Shown in pieces: positions 19,903 to 31,454 of a stretch of DNA of 64,000 nucleotides (the first letter of the stretch is position 1; every line of letters begins with the position of its first letter). Under the pieces are notes generated by a model. It had not been told where the DNA came from, did not search any database, and was given only the letters and a program-made list of their open reading frames with translations. Made by a program: the position numbers and the translations under genes. Source of the DNA: Saccharomyces uvarum (Eukaryota > Ascomycota > Saccharomycetes > Saccharomycetales > Saccharomycetaceae); NCBI GenBank assembly GCA_947243795.1, contig OX365928.1:62001-126000 (forward strand). Reading direction: 5' to 3'.

Positions 19903-20688
19903 ATGGCCCCAAGCATAGCAACCGTCAAAATAGCCAAGGACATGGTCCTTCCCCTACGTATATTTGTTAACAGGAAGCACATGCTTCAAAGCAATAATAG
20001 CAGTAATAATAATCCGGATGCCACTATATTTCAGGCACCTCTATTATCAAATAATTCCATCGTTTGCTTAAAATCACCGAACACAAGAATATATTTATCT
20101 CAACAGGATAAGAAGATCCTTTGTGATGAAATCAAGGAGGACCTATTATTGATCCTTTACGAACTAGCATCTCCCGAGATTGTCACATCTGTGCTGAGCA
20201 AAATAAGAATTGGGCATACAATAGATTTCCAAACAGGCGTTCTGCCCAAACTCTTTGCAGGAGCTTGCACGGAGGACACGTTGTCTTCTCATATACAGAC
20301 AGTAACAAGGCTGGCTAAATTTAAGTACAAGCTACATTACAAAAATAAGTGGGAACTAGACATATATATCAATAACATCAAGAACATTGCTAACATCAGG
20401 CATTACTTGATGTTTCAAACGTTAACAATCAATGGTTTTTCACTCAATGCAGGTCCTAAAACCCTATTGACTAGGAAAATAGAAATACAACCACAGGTGC
20501 CTAATTTATTAGTAGAGAACGAGGAATCAAATGCATTAGAGTTGCCAGTTGAAGAGAATATAAAACCAGTAATAGAATTCAAGTACAAGCCTGTTATCAA
20601 CTTAGGCGAAATTATCGATATCTATGTGTTGCAGAGACCAAGAAGACATAAAGTACGTACCCAACCTGATCAACGTCAAGAAGAATGA
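19903..20688 (+). CDS. SAW1: Saw1, Rad1-Rad10 recruitment factor
   Basis: Saw1 binds branched DNA and recruits the Rad1-Rad10 (XPF-ERCC1) nuclease to 3' non-homologous flaps during single-strand annealing. The 261 residues equal the known yeast length. No enzymatic motif is visible, as expected. The N-terminal part begins MAPSIATVKIAKDMVLPLRI, and the C-terminal part has repeated VIEFKYKPVINLGEIID-like beta strands before a basic end (RPRRHKVRTQ). Assignment comes from overall match to the yeast protein and gene order. Convergent with DRS2. Confidence 0.92.
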   Translation: MAPSIATVKIAKDMVLPLRIFVNRKHMLQSNNSSNNNPDATIFQAPLLSNNSIVCLKSPNTRIYLSQQDKKILCDEIKEDLLLILYELASPEIVTSVLSKIRIGHTIDFQTGVLPKLFAGACTEDTLSSHIQTVTRLAKFKYKLHYKNKWELDIYINNIKNIANIRHYLMFQTLTINGFSLNAGPKTLLTRKIEIQPQVPNLLVENEESNALELPVEENIKPVIEFKYKPVINLGEIIDIYVLQRPRRHKVRTQPDQRQEE

Positions 20689-20848
20689 AAATGGCGTTTT
20701 CTTTTCCATTGTAACTTACTGATGGTTTAATATTACGAATTATATATAAGGGGTATATATTTGGATAAATGTACATTTTTCACTAATGATAATAATGACT
20801 TTTCTTTTTTTTTACTCTCTCTTACTTCATGTTATTTGGCTCTACAAC
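20689..20848. terminator. Shared 3' region of SAW1 and DRS2
   Basis: The 160-bp convergent spacer contains TTATATATAAG (about 20740-20750) and GTATATATTTGG nearby, plus a T-run near 20803-20812, suiting polyadenylation in both directions. Confidence 0.45.
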
Positions 20849-23800
20849 TCACAAATCAAACGAAAAGTCGTCTCTTGAGGAATTAGCTTTATTGGTGCTT
20901 CGAGTATCATCGGCAAATGGGTTTTCAATAAACGGTTCTGTGTTTCCAAAGCCTTCATTTTCAAATCCATTATTATCACTGAATGGGTTCGCAGAAGCAT
21001 CTTGCAACTCACCGTACTTACCTCTCTTTTGGGTAGTATCATACATTCTGATGATCTTTTCTTGACCACCTTCTTCAGCCTGGGAAAAGGCAAACCCTCT
21101 TTGTTTTTTCATTCTTTGTACTTGTCTTACTTTCCTAATAGCATTTTGAAATTGCTGGACATGCGGCCTTGAATCATTTATATTATACTTTTGCATTTCT
21201 TGGATGACATGGTATGTTTCCGGTTCGTACATTCTTTTATAATATTTCCATAAGAAGTCTCTGACTAAGGCAAAAACCGGTAAGACAATCAAAGTCAACC
21301 AAAACACCCCGGACCCATACGTATGTTTAACCACACCGTAATATTCTCTTGAAATGTTAGCGTGTGGGAAAATGGAAGCATAAATTGGGAAAAATACTAA
21401 CCAAAATAAGAAGGATCCAGGGATGGCAACTAGAGTAAACTTGGTCCACTGATTAGTCACTAAAGCAGCTTTCCCTAGAACAATAATAACACTTGTGGTG
21501 TAAACAGTTATACCCCAAGACCAATGATCTGCCAGCTCGCCGTGCATATTTAAGGCAAACCCATATCTGTAAATCAAAATGGTCCCAATGAAAACTATTG
21601 CAGAATGGAAAAACCCATTGATAATCCATCCCCAAAAGATGTAAACCGAGAAAAATTGGCCCTTTTGTCCCAATTTGTATATCTGTGGGTAACGCTCAAG
21701 TAACCTACTACTGACAAATTGATCAAAAACTCCAATGACGAAAGGGGGCCAAACAGTAAAAAATAAATTGTAGAAACTCATCGTCCATGATTCCATAATT
21801 GATTGACCTGAAAAGGCATTTGCGAAAACGTACCAAAATTGTGTCATGTATAAAGCTGTATTCTTGTAAAATGAATACAAGATTGCCACAGAGATTCTTT
21901 GATAAGACCAAGAACCATGGACCAGTAACAATTTCTTCAAAAATCTGAACTGGCCAACTGCTATATCAGCAGAACGAGCAGCTTGCATACCTTCCATACC
22001 ACTTATACCGACACCGACATGAGCGGCTTGGATCATACTAACATCGTTGGCACCATCACCAATGGCTAATAATAGGGAAGACGTCTTTCTTTTAACCATT
22101 TTTACAACCAAAGCCTTTTGTAACGGAGACACACGGCAACATATAACTGCCTTGCAAAGCTTGGCTATAGTTAGTAAGTAATCTTCCAATTCTGGTTCCA
22201 AGGCAAAGCTTAATGACTTACCATCAATAACAAGTGCCAATGTGTTCATGTCGTGTGTTGAAAGTTGATGCTCGTTAAGAGCATCGATCTTTTCCAACAA
22301 ATTTCTTTCAGTGTCCTCTTTACTTTCTTCGTTGATAATCAATAAATTCATATCTTCACTCAGTAACCGACAACTCATACCAATATTGACGGCGGTCTCT
22401 TGTTTATCACCAGTTAACACCCAGATTTTGATACCCGCTTCTTGTAATGTGTGAATGGTCTCTGGAACGCCATCTTGTAACTTATCTTCAATAGCAGTTG
22501 CACCAATTAATGAGAGATTTTTCTCAATTAGATTTGCTGCATCATCTAATTTTTCAGCTCTGTTATCTAATGTCGTGGCAGCCTCATTGTAAATAGTACT
22601 CCATTCTTCATATTCTCCTTCAGATATATCTCTCACGGCCAGACATAAAGTTCTTAGACCTTCTGACGCATAATCTTCCAAATGTCTCATTGTAGCTTCC
22701 ACATATTCATTAGATTCTTCGTTTAGTCTTTCCAAAATGACAGTATCTGCACCTTTACAGAACAGTTTAATCGAGCCATCCGGATATCTAAATATGGCAC
22801 TCATTCTTTTTCTAGTGGAATTGAATTCACAAATGTTTAATAGTTGATATTCCTTTTCTTCACCAGTTTCCTCTATTAGTATAGTTACAGAGTTTGGCTT
22901 ACGAATAATAAACTTATATCCTAAATCCGCACCACCTTGAACAAGCGCGCCTTCGTCTGGAGAAGCTGCTTGATATTTAATAGAACCATCGCTCTGGAAT
23001 TCTGGAATAACGGTATGGCATGTAGCCAATAACGTTAAGAAATCATTAATGATAGGTGAATCCTCGTCAGAAGGATCATTTAGTTTTTTCCTCAAATCTT
23101 CAAATTTTCTAAAACCAACTTCAATCCCATCTTCCATAGTAGCTATTTTGTCCTCCGGTATTTTATCAATATAACAGCGTCCTGCGATAGAGCAAGACTT
23201 GAATTCCATAATGTTCCTAGTCAAAGTTCCTGTCTTGTCACTGAAGATATATTCAATTTGACCAAGCTCTTCGACCAAAGAGGATGTACGAACCACAGTG
23301 GGAGTATCGGTTTCTTCGTAGTATAAATCCAAGTCCGAACCTATCATAAACGCTTGGTAATATTTTATCAATTCAACGGTAACAAATAAAGAGATGGGGA
23401 CCAAATTGGAAAATAAAATCCAAAACGTTAGGAAATCTCTAAAAAATAACCCAGCTTTGTTGGTTCCCTCCAGGTAAAGGTAAGATAAATGTTTGGCATC
23501 TGCAGTGGACATAATTACGTTACCAATGGACGAAATCAAAATCAGCACGATCAATACTGTAAATAATGCAATGATTTGCCTGTTGATAATCTTTTCAACG
23601 GCGGTTCTCTTGATGGGGGTTGCAGTAGCATTACGCATCAGTTTGGTTTCATGGCCAGTAAAGATAACTAGCCCAAATATCCAAGCAGTGTTTCTCAAAG
23701 TCGCACCCCTTAAAATCATTTGTTCTGGCGATAATGGTATTTGGCGATCGTTTAATGTCATAGTACCTTCATATGTATACAAACTGGAGTTTGGTTGTTC

Positions 23801-24913
23801 GGAAACAACCTTCCCTCTCATATTTTTCAAAGTTCTAGAGTCGATGAATTTGGCTGTTTCCTCTCTTGACTGTTTGATCTTCAAATTCGTTTCACCATCC
23901 AAATTCGCAGTTTCGATATAACAGAGGCCTTCTGGTTCCGAGGATGACAGGACTATGGTATCAGCTGGAATAGGTTCTTCTGATTTTACCCTAATTATGT
24001 CACCTACACGAATATCAATCCATCTCTTCTCGACAAAGTCATCTTGTGCTTCTGAGAAGATTTCTGCTGTCGAATTATTTAATTCTTTATCAGAATTGGC
24101 TCTCTTGATATCTTCAATAATTTCTTTGATGGCAGAGACAATCAGCACCACTAGTAAGGTACCGATGGTGGTGTATCTATTGGTTGGTGAGACGTGGGGC
24201 ACTTGCTGAATGGCAGATGTGCATAGGAAGAATAGATTGGCATATTTCGAGAATTCTTGGAACAGAAACTTGGGCACAAACGTAGCGAAATTATACTTGG
24301 TGGTGGATATATGATTGTCGCTATAACCAAATGATGAATTGGCCAGAGAGTCGTTGACATGAATAAGTCGTGGTTCGCCGTTACCATCTGCGTCACCAAC
24401 ATTTTTTCTTAAAATGTATCGGTTGAAAAGAATCTTGATGTCGAACTTGTTTCTCGAGTTCAAATAGCTATCATCGACTTCGTTGGTTACTGCATTGTAG
24501 TGGTTCATTTCGAAGTTTTCAGGCCCCTTCTTCCTTTTGAACGTGAAGGCGTTTTTAATACCATTACCGAACCTAGCAAAGACACCGGGAGGCTTACCAC
24601 CCCTCAAAGATTGCGGCTGGTATGCACTTGAGTCAAACCTATTGGCATTCCAAGACGTTTGGTCATCATCATTGTTACTCATAAATGGATTTTCGCGCAT
24701 ATCGTTCTCAATATTATCATCATCAGCATCTAAATCGATCGTTTCCTCGGGAAATGCATGGACCGGTGGCACATAATTCGCATTAGCGTGTGATCTCGTA
24801 GTCTTTGAATGGGATCCGGAGGGAGAGGTGGTCTCGTCCAAGAAATCAATATCGAAAAGCGTGTCATCTTCCCCAGGTTTCCTCTGTAGGGGCGTTTTTT
24901 TATCGTCACTCAT
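20849..24913 (-). CDS. DRS2: Trans-Golgi P4-ATPase flippase Drs2
   Basis: Drs2 is the catalytic subunit of the trans-Golgi aminophospholipid flippase, with Cdc50. It moves phosphatidylserine to the cytosolic leaflet and supports clathrin and AP-1 vesicle traffic. The protein has 1354 residues. The phosphorylation site is D559 in SDKTGTLTRN. The PISL motif of the P4 family sits in a membrane helix (LVPISLFVTVE), and GDGANDVSMIQ marks the hinge. About ten membrane helices are visible. The C-terminal regulatory tail has NPF motifs (SANPFSDNN, IENPFADD), known Golgi and endocytic sorting signals. The start at 24913 (MSDDKKTPLQRKPGEDDTLF) matches the known N-terminus. Confidence 0.98.
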   Translation of the reverse strand: MSDDKKTPLQRKPGEDDTLFDIDFLDETTSPSGSHSKTTRSHANANYVPPVHAFPEETIDLDADDDNIENDMRENPFMSNNDDDQTSWNANRFDSSAYQPQSLRGGKPPGVFARFGNGIKNAFTFKRKKGPENFEMNHYNAVTNEVDDSYLNSRNKFDIKILFNRYILRKNVGDADGNGEPRLIHVNDSLANSSFGYSDNHISTTKYNFATFVPKFLFQEFSKYANLFFLCTSAIQQVPHVSPTNRYTTIGTLLVVLIVSAIKEIIEDIKRANSDKELNNSTAEIFSEAQDDFVEKRWIDIRVGDIIRVKSEEPIPADTIVLSSSEPEGLCYIETANLDGETNLKIKQSREETAKFIDSRTLKNMRGKVVSEQPNSSLYTYEGTMTLNDRQIPLSPEQMILRGATLRNTAWIFGLVIFTGHETKLMRNATATPIKRTAVEKIINRQIIALFTVLIVLILISSIGNVIMSTADAKHLSYLYLEGTNKAGLFFRDFLTFWILFSNLVPISLFVTVELIKYYQAFMIGSDLDLYYEETDTPTVVRTSSLVEELGQIEYIFSDKTGTLTRNIMEFKSCSIAGRCYIDKIPEDKIATMEDGIEVGFRKFEDLRKKLNDPSDEDSPIINDFLTLLATCHTVIPEFQSDGSIKYQAASPDEGALVQGGADLGYKFIIRKPNSVTILIEETGEEKEYQLLNICEFNSTRKRMSAIFRYPDGSIKLFCKGADTVILERLNEESNEYVEATMRHLEDYASEGLRTLCLAVRDISEGEYEEWSTIYNEAATTLDNRAEKLDDAANLIEKNLSLIGATAIEDKLQDGVPETIHTLQEAGIKIWVLTGDKQETAVNIGMSCRLLSEDMNLLIINEESKEDTERNLLEKIDALNEHQLSTHDMNTLALVIDGKSLSFALEPELEDYLLTIAKLCKAVICCRVSPLQKALVVKMVKRKTSSLLLAIGDGANDVSMIQAAHVGVGISGMEGMQAARSADIAVGQFRFLKKLLLVHGSWSYQRISVAILYSFYKNTALYMTQFWYVFANAFSGQSIMESWTMSFYNLFFTVWPPFVIGVFDQFVSSRLLERYPQIYKLGQKGQFFSVYIFWGWIINGFFHSAIVFIGTILIYRYGFALNMHGELADHWSWGITVYTTSVIIVLGKAALVTNQWTKFTLVAIPGSFLFWLVFFPIYASIFPHANISREYYGVVKHTYGSGVFWLTLIVLPVFALVRDFLWKYYKRMYEPETYHVIQEMQKYNINDSRPHVQQFQNAIRKVRQVQRMKKQRGFAFSQAEEGGQEKIIRMYDTTQKRGKYGELQDASANPFSDNNGFENEGFGNTEPFIENPFADDTRSTNKANSSRDDFSFDL

Positions 24914-25425
24914 GGCAAAATCAAAAAACCAAAGGCCCAATTAGTGATCTATTTCTTGACAGTATAGTTTCTGGTTGACGTTATCGAATCCTTGTTGCAC
25001 TTTCCCTTTGGAATTGCTAGTAATTGTTGATTATATGTTTCCTCAACTTAGTGGCATTATGCAAATTTAGGTTTTTTGCCAAAAAAAGCCCATCACGTGA
25101 TCAGGCATATACCTTAAGTATACACTATTGAAGCACCATTGTACCAAAATTTTTGATTAGCCAAGCTATATCACAATAATAATCAATAACAGTGCCTCTT
25201 TATTACGAATTTTGAGTGTTACAGAATGGGTCATTTTACAAATACAACAATATTTATATGTATATATATATATATATATAAGTAAAAAGTTGAAGGGATG
25301 TTTTCTTTTATAAATAGTTGCTACTATGATACAGTATGTTGCCCAATCCATATGGAAAAAAATCCTGTTCAATCAATGATAAAAATTGGAGAATCATGTA
25401 ATGTTGTGTTGTGTTGTGTGTGAGC
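24914..25425. promoter_or_regulatory. DRS2 promoter and MAK16 3' end, with a Cbf1 box
   Basis: The 512-bp spacer contains TCACGTGA at 25093-25100, a palindromic Cbf1-type E-box about 180 bp before the DRS2 start. A (TA)n run follows at 25261-25280, nearer MAK16, likely part of its 3' end. In S. cerevisiae the RNase P substrate RNA HRA1 maps antisense across the DRS2 5' end, which here would be about 24520-25085. I cannot confirm that RNA from sequence alone. Confidence 0.45.
25261..25280. repeat. (TA)10 microsatellite
   Basis: Ten uninterrupted TA units, preceded by TATATG, in the MAK16-DRS2 spacer. Probably contributes to MAK16 3'-end formation. Confidence 0.8.
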
Positions 25426-26737
<1,312 letters not shown>

Positions 26738-29700
26738 TCATGTGGATAGTTCCTTGATTTCCTCTTGTGTCAGTGTGCTAATGTAAACACACTTACTCAG
26801 TAGTTCATGATTAACTTCGAAAGCGTAAAACTTCGACCATTGGACTCTCTGAATGAAATTCTTCACTATTTGAACGTTGGTGTCAAACTTGTTGTAGTTC
26901 ACCACTTTATCTTCTAAGATCCAGTCCTTCTTTTCAGAGTTTGCTGACAAGTCTGAAAGATACACGACGATGAAGGGGACACAGCCTACTAGCGGGTTTA
27001 CTGAGTTTAGCAGTTTTCGAATCGCGGAATAGTTCCTATCTAATGATGGAATCTTCTTTAGTTCTTCCCAAGTTAACAGATCGCCTGGCTCGATCAAACG
27101 CCACGCGTCAGTGAACCTTTGAACCACTGATGAACTTAAAGCTAAAATTATTTCCATCAATGTATTAAAGTTTTGAAATTTCTTACAATGGTCCGCGACA
27201 TGAATAAATCGTTGAATGACATTTCTTTTCATTTTGGAGCTCTTGGTAAGAAGAATCTCTGAAATGATCCAGTCCACAGTCAGATTGAACCTTGAAATGG
27301 CTAAATCGATCCCGGATAAAGTCTCATTTCTCACCAGTAGTTGTAACCAGCTTATAACCTGTGGGCCTACGTGTCTCATCTTCAAGTCCAACAAGTCTTT
27401 CCAATCTATTTCCCCCAAAATCTCCTTTTCTATCAAAGTCATTTGTTGTGCCACAGACAGTGAATCATACATTAATATGAAGGGAATATGATTTTCATTA
27501 TTAGACACCATCAGCCTTGGGTCTTGGATCTCGTATTGGCCGATCAGTTCTTGAATTTGCGCTGCTTGAACAGCGATATCATCAGCATTGGGAGGGTTGT
27601 TCTTTTCAGGTGAAGAGGAGGCAAAACCGCCCTTCTCTGGTTGGTTAGGGGTAAATGGAATATTCATTATCGTTTGTCTCCTTCTCTCGATTAATAACGA
27701 CTTCCGTTTTTCTGCAGGACTATTTGGGAATGACGGCAAATTGATGTTTAGCATGTCCACTTCATCCGCCAACCTGTTTGTTTTTAATCGAATAGCATCA
27801 GTACTCTTACTCTTTTCTGGCTTTCCAGATGTTTTCGCATATGTTCCTTCCAATTTCATCATGGCCACTGTGATAGGGTCATCATTAATTGAATCATCGG
27901 GCATATTGGCAATGTCGTTCAAATCTTTCTTATCCAGGGTACCTGCCATGGCTGGTTCAGGATTGACAGTTTGTGTGTTCCGACCACTTGACGTGTCATT
28001 GATCCCAAGGTCATCCATTGTTAATATGCTTTCTGCCACACGACTATTGGTGTCATTTTCATTCTTCAAAAATTTACTTTTCAATTCTTCAACATTTTTC
28101 GCTGGCGAAGCAACATCAATGCTACCATCATCTGGTGAGAAAAAGTACTTGTTGTTTTGAGCATGGTGACTTGGACTTCCGAGATCATTATTAGAATCAC
28201 TGAGATCAATTGTTTTCATTTCATGCAAAGACGATATATTTGAAATTAGGTCCTGATTTCCTCTTTGATATTCTTCTCTCAAATTTATCCTTTCGTGTGG
28301 TATCTGTGTATCTCTAGATGTCTCAAAGGTTTCCATTGTACTGCCAGTGGTAATCGAATTCAGATCACTTACCACAGATTGTATTGTAGGTGCCATGGAT
28401 AACCTGATTCTATTGGATTCACTCATCGCGGCGCCGTTTGCCAATTCTCTCTGTGGGCTTCTAGTTTGTTTTTTTGGGCTATTGTTGGAAGATTCGAAAA
28501 GCTTACTCGTAGATACACTAATAATGGTGGATGACGTATCAGAATATACGGTGTCTGTTTTATTATATTCCAAATTGAGAGGTTCGACCTCACTTATTTC
28601 CTCTATAATGGAGTTCGAATTGCTTCGTATAGGATCTACAATGGTTAACTGTTTTGTTGGAGTTATGGCTATACTTTGGACTCTGGAAATACTGATTCTT
28701 CCACTAGCAGGTCTAATAGCTGCTTGTTTAATCCCACGGTTGGATGGTGAAAGTTTGTTGATTTTGGCTAAATCACAATTATCTGAGTCTAATGATGCAT
28801 CGACGAGATCTTTGAGTTCTTCTTCTTTTTTGCGTGGTGTTTCATTACGTTCGTTATTACAATTTTCTTCTTCCTCGCTTGTTTTGCTTTTTTTTTTGTC
28901 ACAAATTTTCTTGTTATTACCTGGGGACTTGGTATCTTCAAATGTAAACTCTCTTAAATTCAGAAAGCCAGTTTTAGTCTTCAAAGACGGATTATCCACG
29001 GTATGGTTGACATTTCTTAATTTTTTTAGTACAATATCTCTGGGGGGAGAACTGGATGAAAGCTCAGAATCATACGAATATGTGACTGATTCAGTATCAC
29101 CTCTACTGTCATTTAGGGGTGACGATTCTTCAAGATCAGGTAGAACGTTTTTCAAAGGTGAAGGTGGCACGCTTTTTTGAGATTGTGAATAGTTTTTCCT
29201 TTTTGGCGTCATACTTGGAGTCATTTCTGAGTTTTTCTTATTAGTTTCATGGAAGAGTAACCTTTGAGGCCCATCCTCGTCCGTGCGTGAAGTGCCTGTG
29301 TCTTTATCAAAAAGTCTCATACTTTCTGTTGAGCAGTTGCCATTTACCTTATTGAAATAAGCTGCGGTGACACTTTTGACTTTTCTTCGTTGCAACGCAT
29401 CATATGAAGGGGACGGTACTATGTTGGAATCATTGTTCTGTAGTTGCTTGTTTAAAGTGTTGGTAAGAGAAATGACGGATTGAGCAATTGAGCTCACAGT
29501 TTGGTATAAATCCAAATTGTCCATGGCGCTAAAATTATCATTGCTTGGTTTAAAGCTATTTCGTTTTAGAAGCTTAATATCATTTATGCGTTCTTGACAT
29601 GTGCCATCCACATCCTCTGTAAGATTTTCGTTCCCATTTGAGTGTGTTTGGATTTTTTCTATCAGTTGATTTTGTAAAGTTAGCAAAGATTCCACTTCAT

Positions 29701-31075
29701 CTATAGTTCTCGCACTTAAGATATCAAATCTAGAAGAGTCGGAATTGGAGAATTCTTCTTCTTCTTCTTCTTTGGAGAACTTCCTGTTGAGAGATGATAT
29801 CGACACAACGTATTTTACAAATGCATCCATTTCTGGTTTTTGATTAGTTTGGTTAATAGTGTTCATAAATTTTTTATCATTGGTGCTATCGTTGCGATTA
29901 TGGTTTTTCATCCACTTGGCTAAAAGTCCGAGGGCACTACGGTGTAGCACTGACATTGAAGATGTATTAGACCTGCTATTGCTATTGCTATTGCTATTAC
30001 TATTATTATCCATAGATGACACCGTTGATACCCCTTGTAGTGTTCCATTTTGTTCATTTAGTTCTTCGGGAAGATATAGAGAATTTATAATGAACTCCAC
30101 GTTTTTGGCTGGTGTGGGAGGCATTATTTTGTTCACTGCATATGAAGATGGATAGTCCACACCTTTCATAAGCGTGGAAACAAGAGTTACTTTGGATAAA
30201 CGACTTATCTTCCGGTTGTTCTCTGGTATTTTATCACTTTCCATATCAATGGGCGGTTCTTTTACTATTCGGTGCTTGGAATAAACGTTTGATGTATTAT
30301 CAGGGAACAAGAGCATTGAGGGGGTCCGTTGGCTCTTAGGAGATTTCAAAGGTTGCTGGTTATCGGGTAGTCTGAATATATCTGAAGTTTTATATAGCGA
30401 TAAAACGCTTTGATTACGGAAATCAGGGCTAGCAGCACTTTGTCTTGCGTAAATACTCAGTCGGCTCACTCTTCTGTGCAAGTTTTCTAGTTGCGTAAAA
30501 TCCCTCAACGAATAGTGTAACCACGCATCAAAATCTTTTTTATCAGGTTCGTTTAATTTGAAGTTTTCCCAAACCAACTTGGAACAGTGTACCCAGTTTT
30601 TCTTTAGGTTGATCAAACAACTGGAAATTATTTTGGGATAATCTGAAATATGTCTATCGTTCAAAAATTCGATCAACCGGAGCCTCAATGTAATATTTGG
30701 TAAAAAGTCTTGAACAAAATAATTCAGTATGGAATGTCTTAATAATACAAACGTTCTCACCAGGGCCACTTCACCAACCTGCCTTCTCTTGGTCTTTACC
30801 GCATTTGTAGTTATCTCCCGAATGCACCATCGGAACCTGTAAATGAGCAAATCGTGTAAGTCTTGAGGTGTTATGAAATTTCTATAAATGAGGAAAAAAT
30901 CTGCAAATGCGCTGTAATCTACGCCTTCCAAAGGAGAAGAAAGATGCACGATCAGAGCGGGCAAATCCGCACTATTCACCTGCTCGTTTGCAGATCTTGG
31001 CACGATATCACTCTCATAACTAATAACATTGGACGATGGGGTCGGGTAGTAATCTTTCTGGCTAAATATTTCCAT
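26738..31075 (-). CDS. LTE1: Mitotic-exit regulator Lte1 (RasGEF-like)
   Basis: Lte1 is a bud-cortex protein that promotes mitotic exit, especially in the cold, by acting on Bfa1/Kin4 control of Tem1 and on Ras2 polarity. The protein has 1445 residues. A RasGEF N-terminal domain lies near 25-150 (FADFFLIYRNFITPQDLHDLLIYRF), and a C-terminal CDC25/RasGEF-like domain occupies roughly 1200-1445. Between them is a ~1000-residue disordered region rich in Ser/Asn (NNNSNSNSNSNSRSN) with many SP/TP sites, fitting control by Cdc28. The start at 31075 (MEIFSQKDYYPTPSSN) matches the known N-terminus; upstream codons in frame are not used. The middle is diverged and contains small insertions relative to S. 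cerevisiae. Confidence 0.97.
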   Translation of the reverse strand: MEIFSQKDYYPTPSSNVISYESDIVPRSANEQVNSADLPALIVHLSSPLEGVDYSAFADFFLIYRNFITPQDLHDLLIYRFRWCIREITTNAVKTKRRQVGEVALVRTFVLLRHSILNYFVQDFLPNITLRLRLIEFLNDRHISDYPKIISSCLINLKKNWVHCSKLVWENFKLNEPDKKDFDAWLHYSLRDFTQLENLHRRVSRLSIYARQSAASPDFRNQSVLSLYKTSDIFRLPDNQQPLKSPKSQRTPSMLLFPDNTSNVYSKHRIVKEPPIDMESDKIPENNRKISRLSKVTLVSTLMKGVDYPSSYAVNKIMPPTPAKNVEFIINSLYLPEELNEQNGTLQGVSTVSSMDNNSNSNSNSNSRSNTSSMSVLHRSALGLLAKWMKNHNRNDSTNDKKFMNTINQTNQKPEMDAFVKYVVSISSLNRKFSKEEEEEEFSNSDSSRFDILSARTIDEVESLLTLQNQLIEKIQTHSNGNENLTEDVDGTCQERINDIKLLKRNSFKPSNDNFSAMDNLDLYQTVSSIAQSVISLTNTLNKQLQNNDSNIVPSPSYDALQRRKVKSVTAAYFNKVNGNCSTESMRLFDKDTGTSRTDEDGPQRLLFHETNKKNSEMTPSMTPKRKNYSQSQKSVPPSPLKNVLPDLEESSPLNDSRGDTESVTYSYDSELSSSSPPRDIVLKKLRNVNHTVDNPSLKTKTGFLNLREFTFEDTKSPGNNKKICDKKKSKTSEEEENCNNERNETPRKKEEELKDLVDASLDSDNCDLAKINKLSPSNRGIKQAAIRPASGRISISRVQSIAITPTKQLTIVDPIRSNSNSIIEEISEVEPLNLEYNKTDTVYSDTSSTIISVSTSKLFESSNNSPKKQTRSPQRELANGAAMSESNRIRLSMAPTIQSVVSDLNSITTGSTMETFETSRDTQIPHERINLREEYQRGNQDLISNISSLHEMKTIDLSDSNNDLGSPSHHAQNNKYFFSPDDGSIDVASPAKNVEELKSKFLKNENDTNSRVAESILTMDDLGINDTSSGRNTQTVNPEPAMAGTLDKKDLNDIANMPDDSINDDPITVAMMKLEGTYAKTSGKPEKSKSTDAIRLKTNRLADEVDMLNINLPSFPNSPAEKRKSLLIERRRQTIMNIPFTPNQPEKGGFASSSPEKNNPPNADDIAVQAAQIQELIGQYEIQDPRLMVSNNENHIPFILMYDSLSVAQQMTLIEKEILGEIDWKDLLDLKMRHVGPQVISWLQLLVRNETLSGIDLAISRFNLTVDWIISEILLTKSSKMKRNVIQRFIHVADHCKKFQNFNTLMEIILALSSSVVQRFTDAWRLIEPGDLLTWEELKKIPSLDRNYSAIRKLLNSVNPLVGCVPFIVVYLSDLSANSEKKDWILEDKVVNYNKFDTNVQIVKNFIQRVQWSKFYAFEVNHELLSKCVYISTLTQEEIKELST

Positions 31076-31454
31076 GTTCAAAGCAGCGAATCTCTGAATG
31101 ACTAGAGGCGATAGCAAACAACGAGTTCACGTAAACTTAAGGATTGATGACACGTGTACGGTTATGTTGAGGTGGAAGCCATTAGCTGACTGCTAATCTT
31201 CTGTTTACAGTTTTTTTTTCATTGTTGATAAAATGATCGAGAGTTTCACGAGTCGCGAAAACCGAAGAAACGAAGAAAAAAAATAGAAGGGTAATAAAGA
31301 ATTGCATCATGAAGGAAAGCAGAAATAGTGGTGGATTAACCATTAAAAAATGTTTATCGAGATTCATTATATAGCGGTGTATGTAGACCCACTTCTTCGG
31401 TTGGTAAGTATATAAACTTTTTTTTTACTTATGTATTTATACGATGTTCTTTAT
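31076..31454 (-). promoter_or_regulatory. LTE1 promoter and PMT2 3' end
   Basis: The 379-bp spacer has no gene. CACGTG at 31151-31156 is an E-box and CGCGAAA at 31254-31260 matches the SCB (Swi4) core. Both are weak evidence alone, though the second would fit a cell-cycle gene. T-rich runs at 31211-31220 and near 31419-31427 lie toward PMT2. Confidence 0.35.

Noticed and set aside
28347-29180. 277-codon plus-strand frame inside LTE1
   Set aside because: Antisense to the disordered middle of LTE1. The Leu/Ser-rich composition comes from complementing Ser/Asp/Asn codons.
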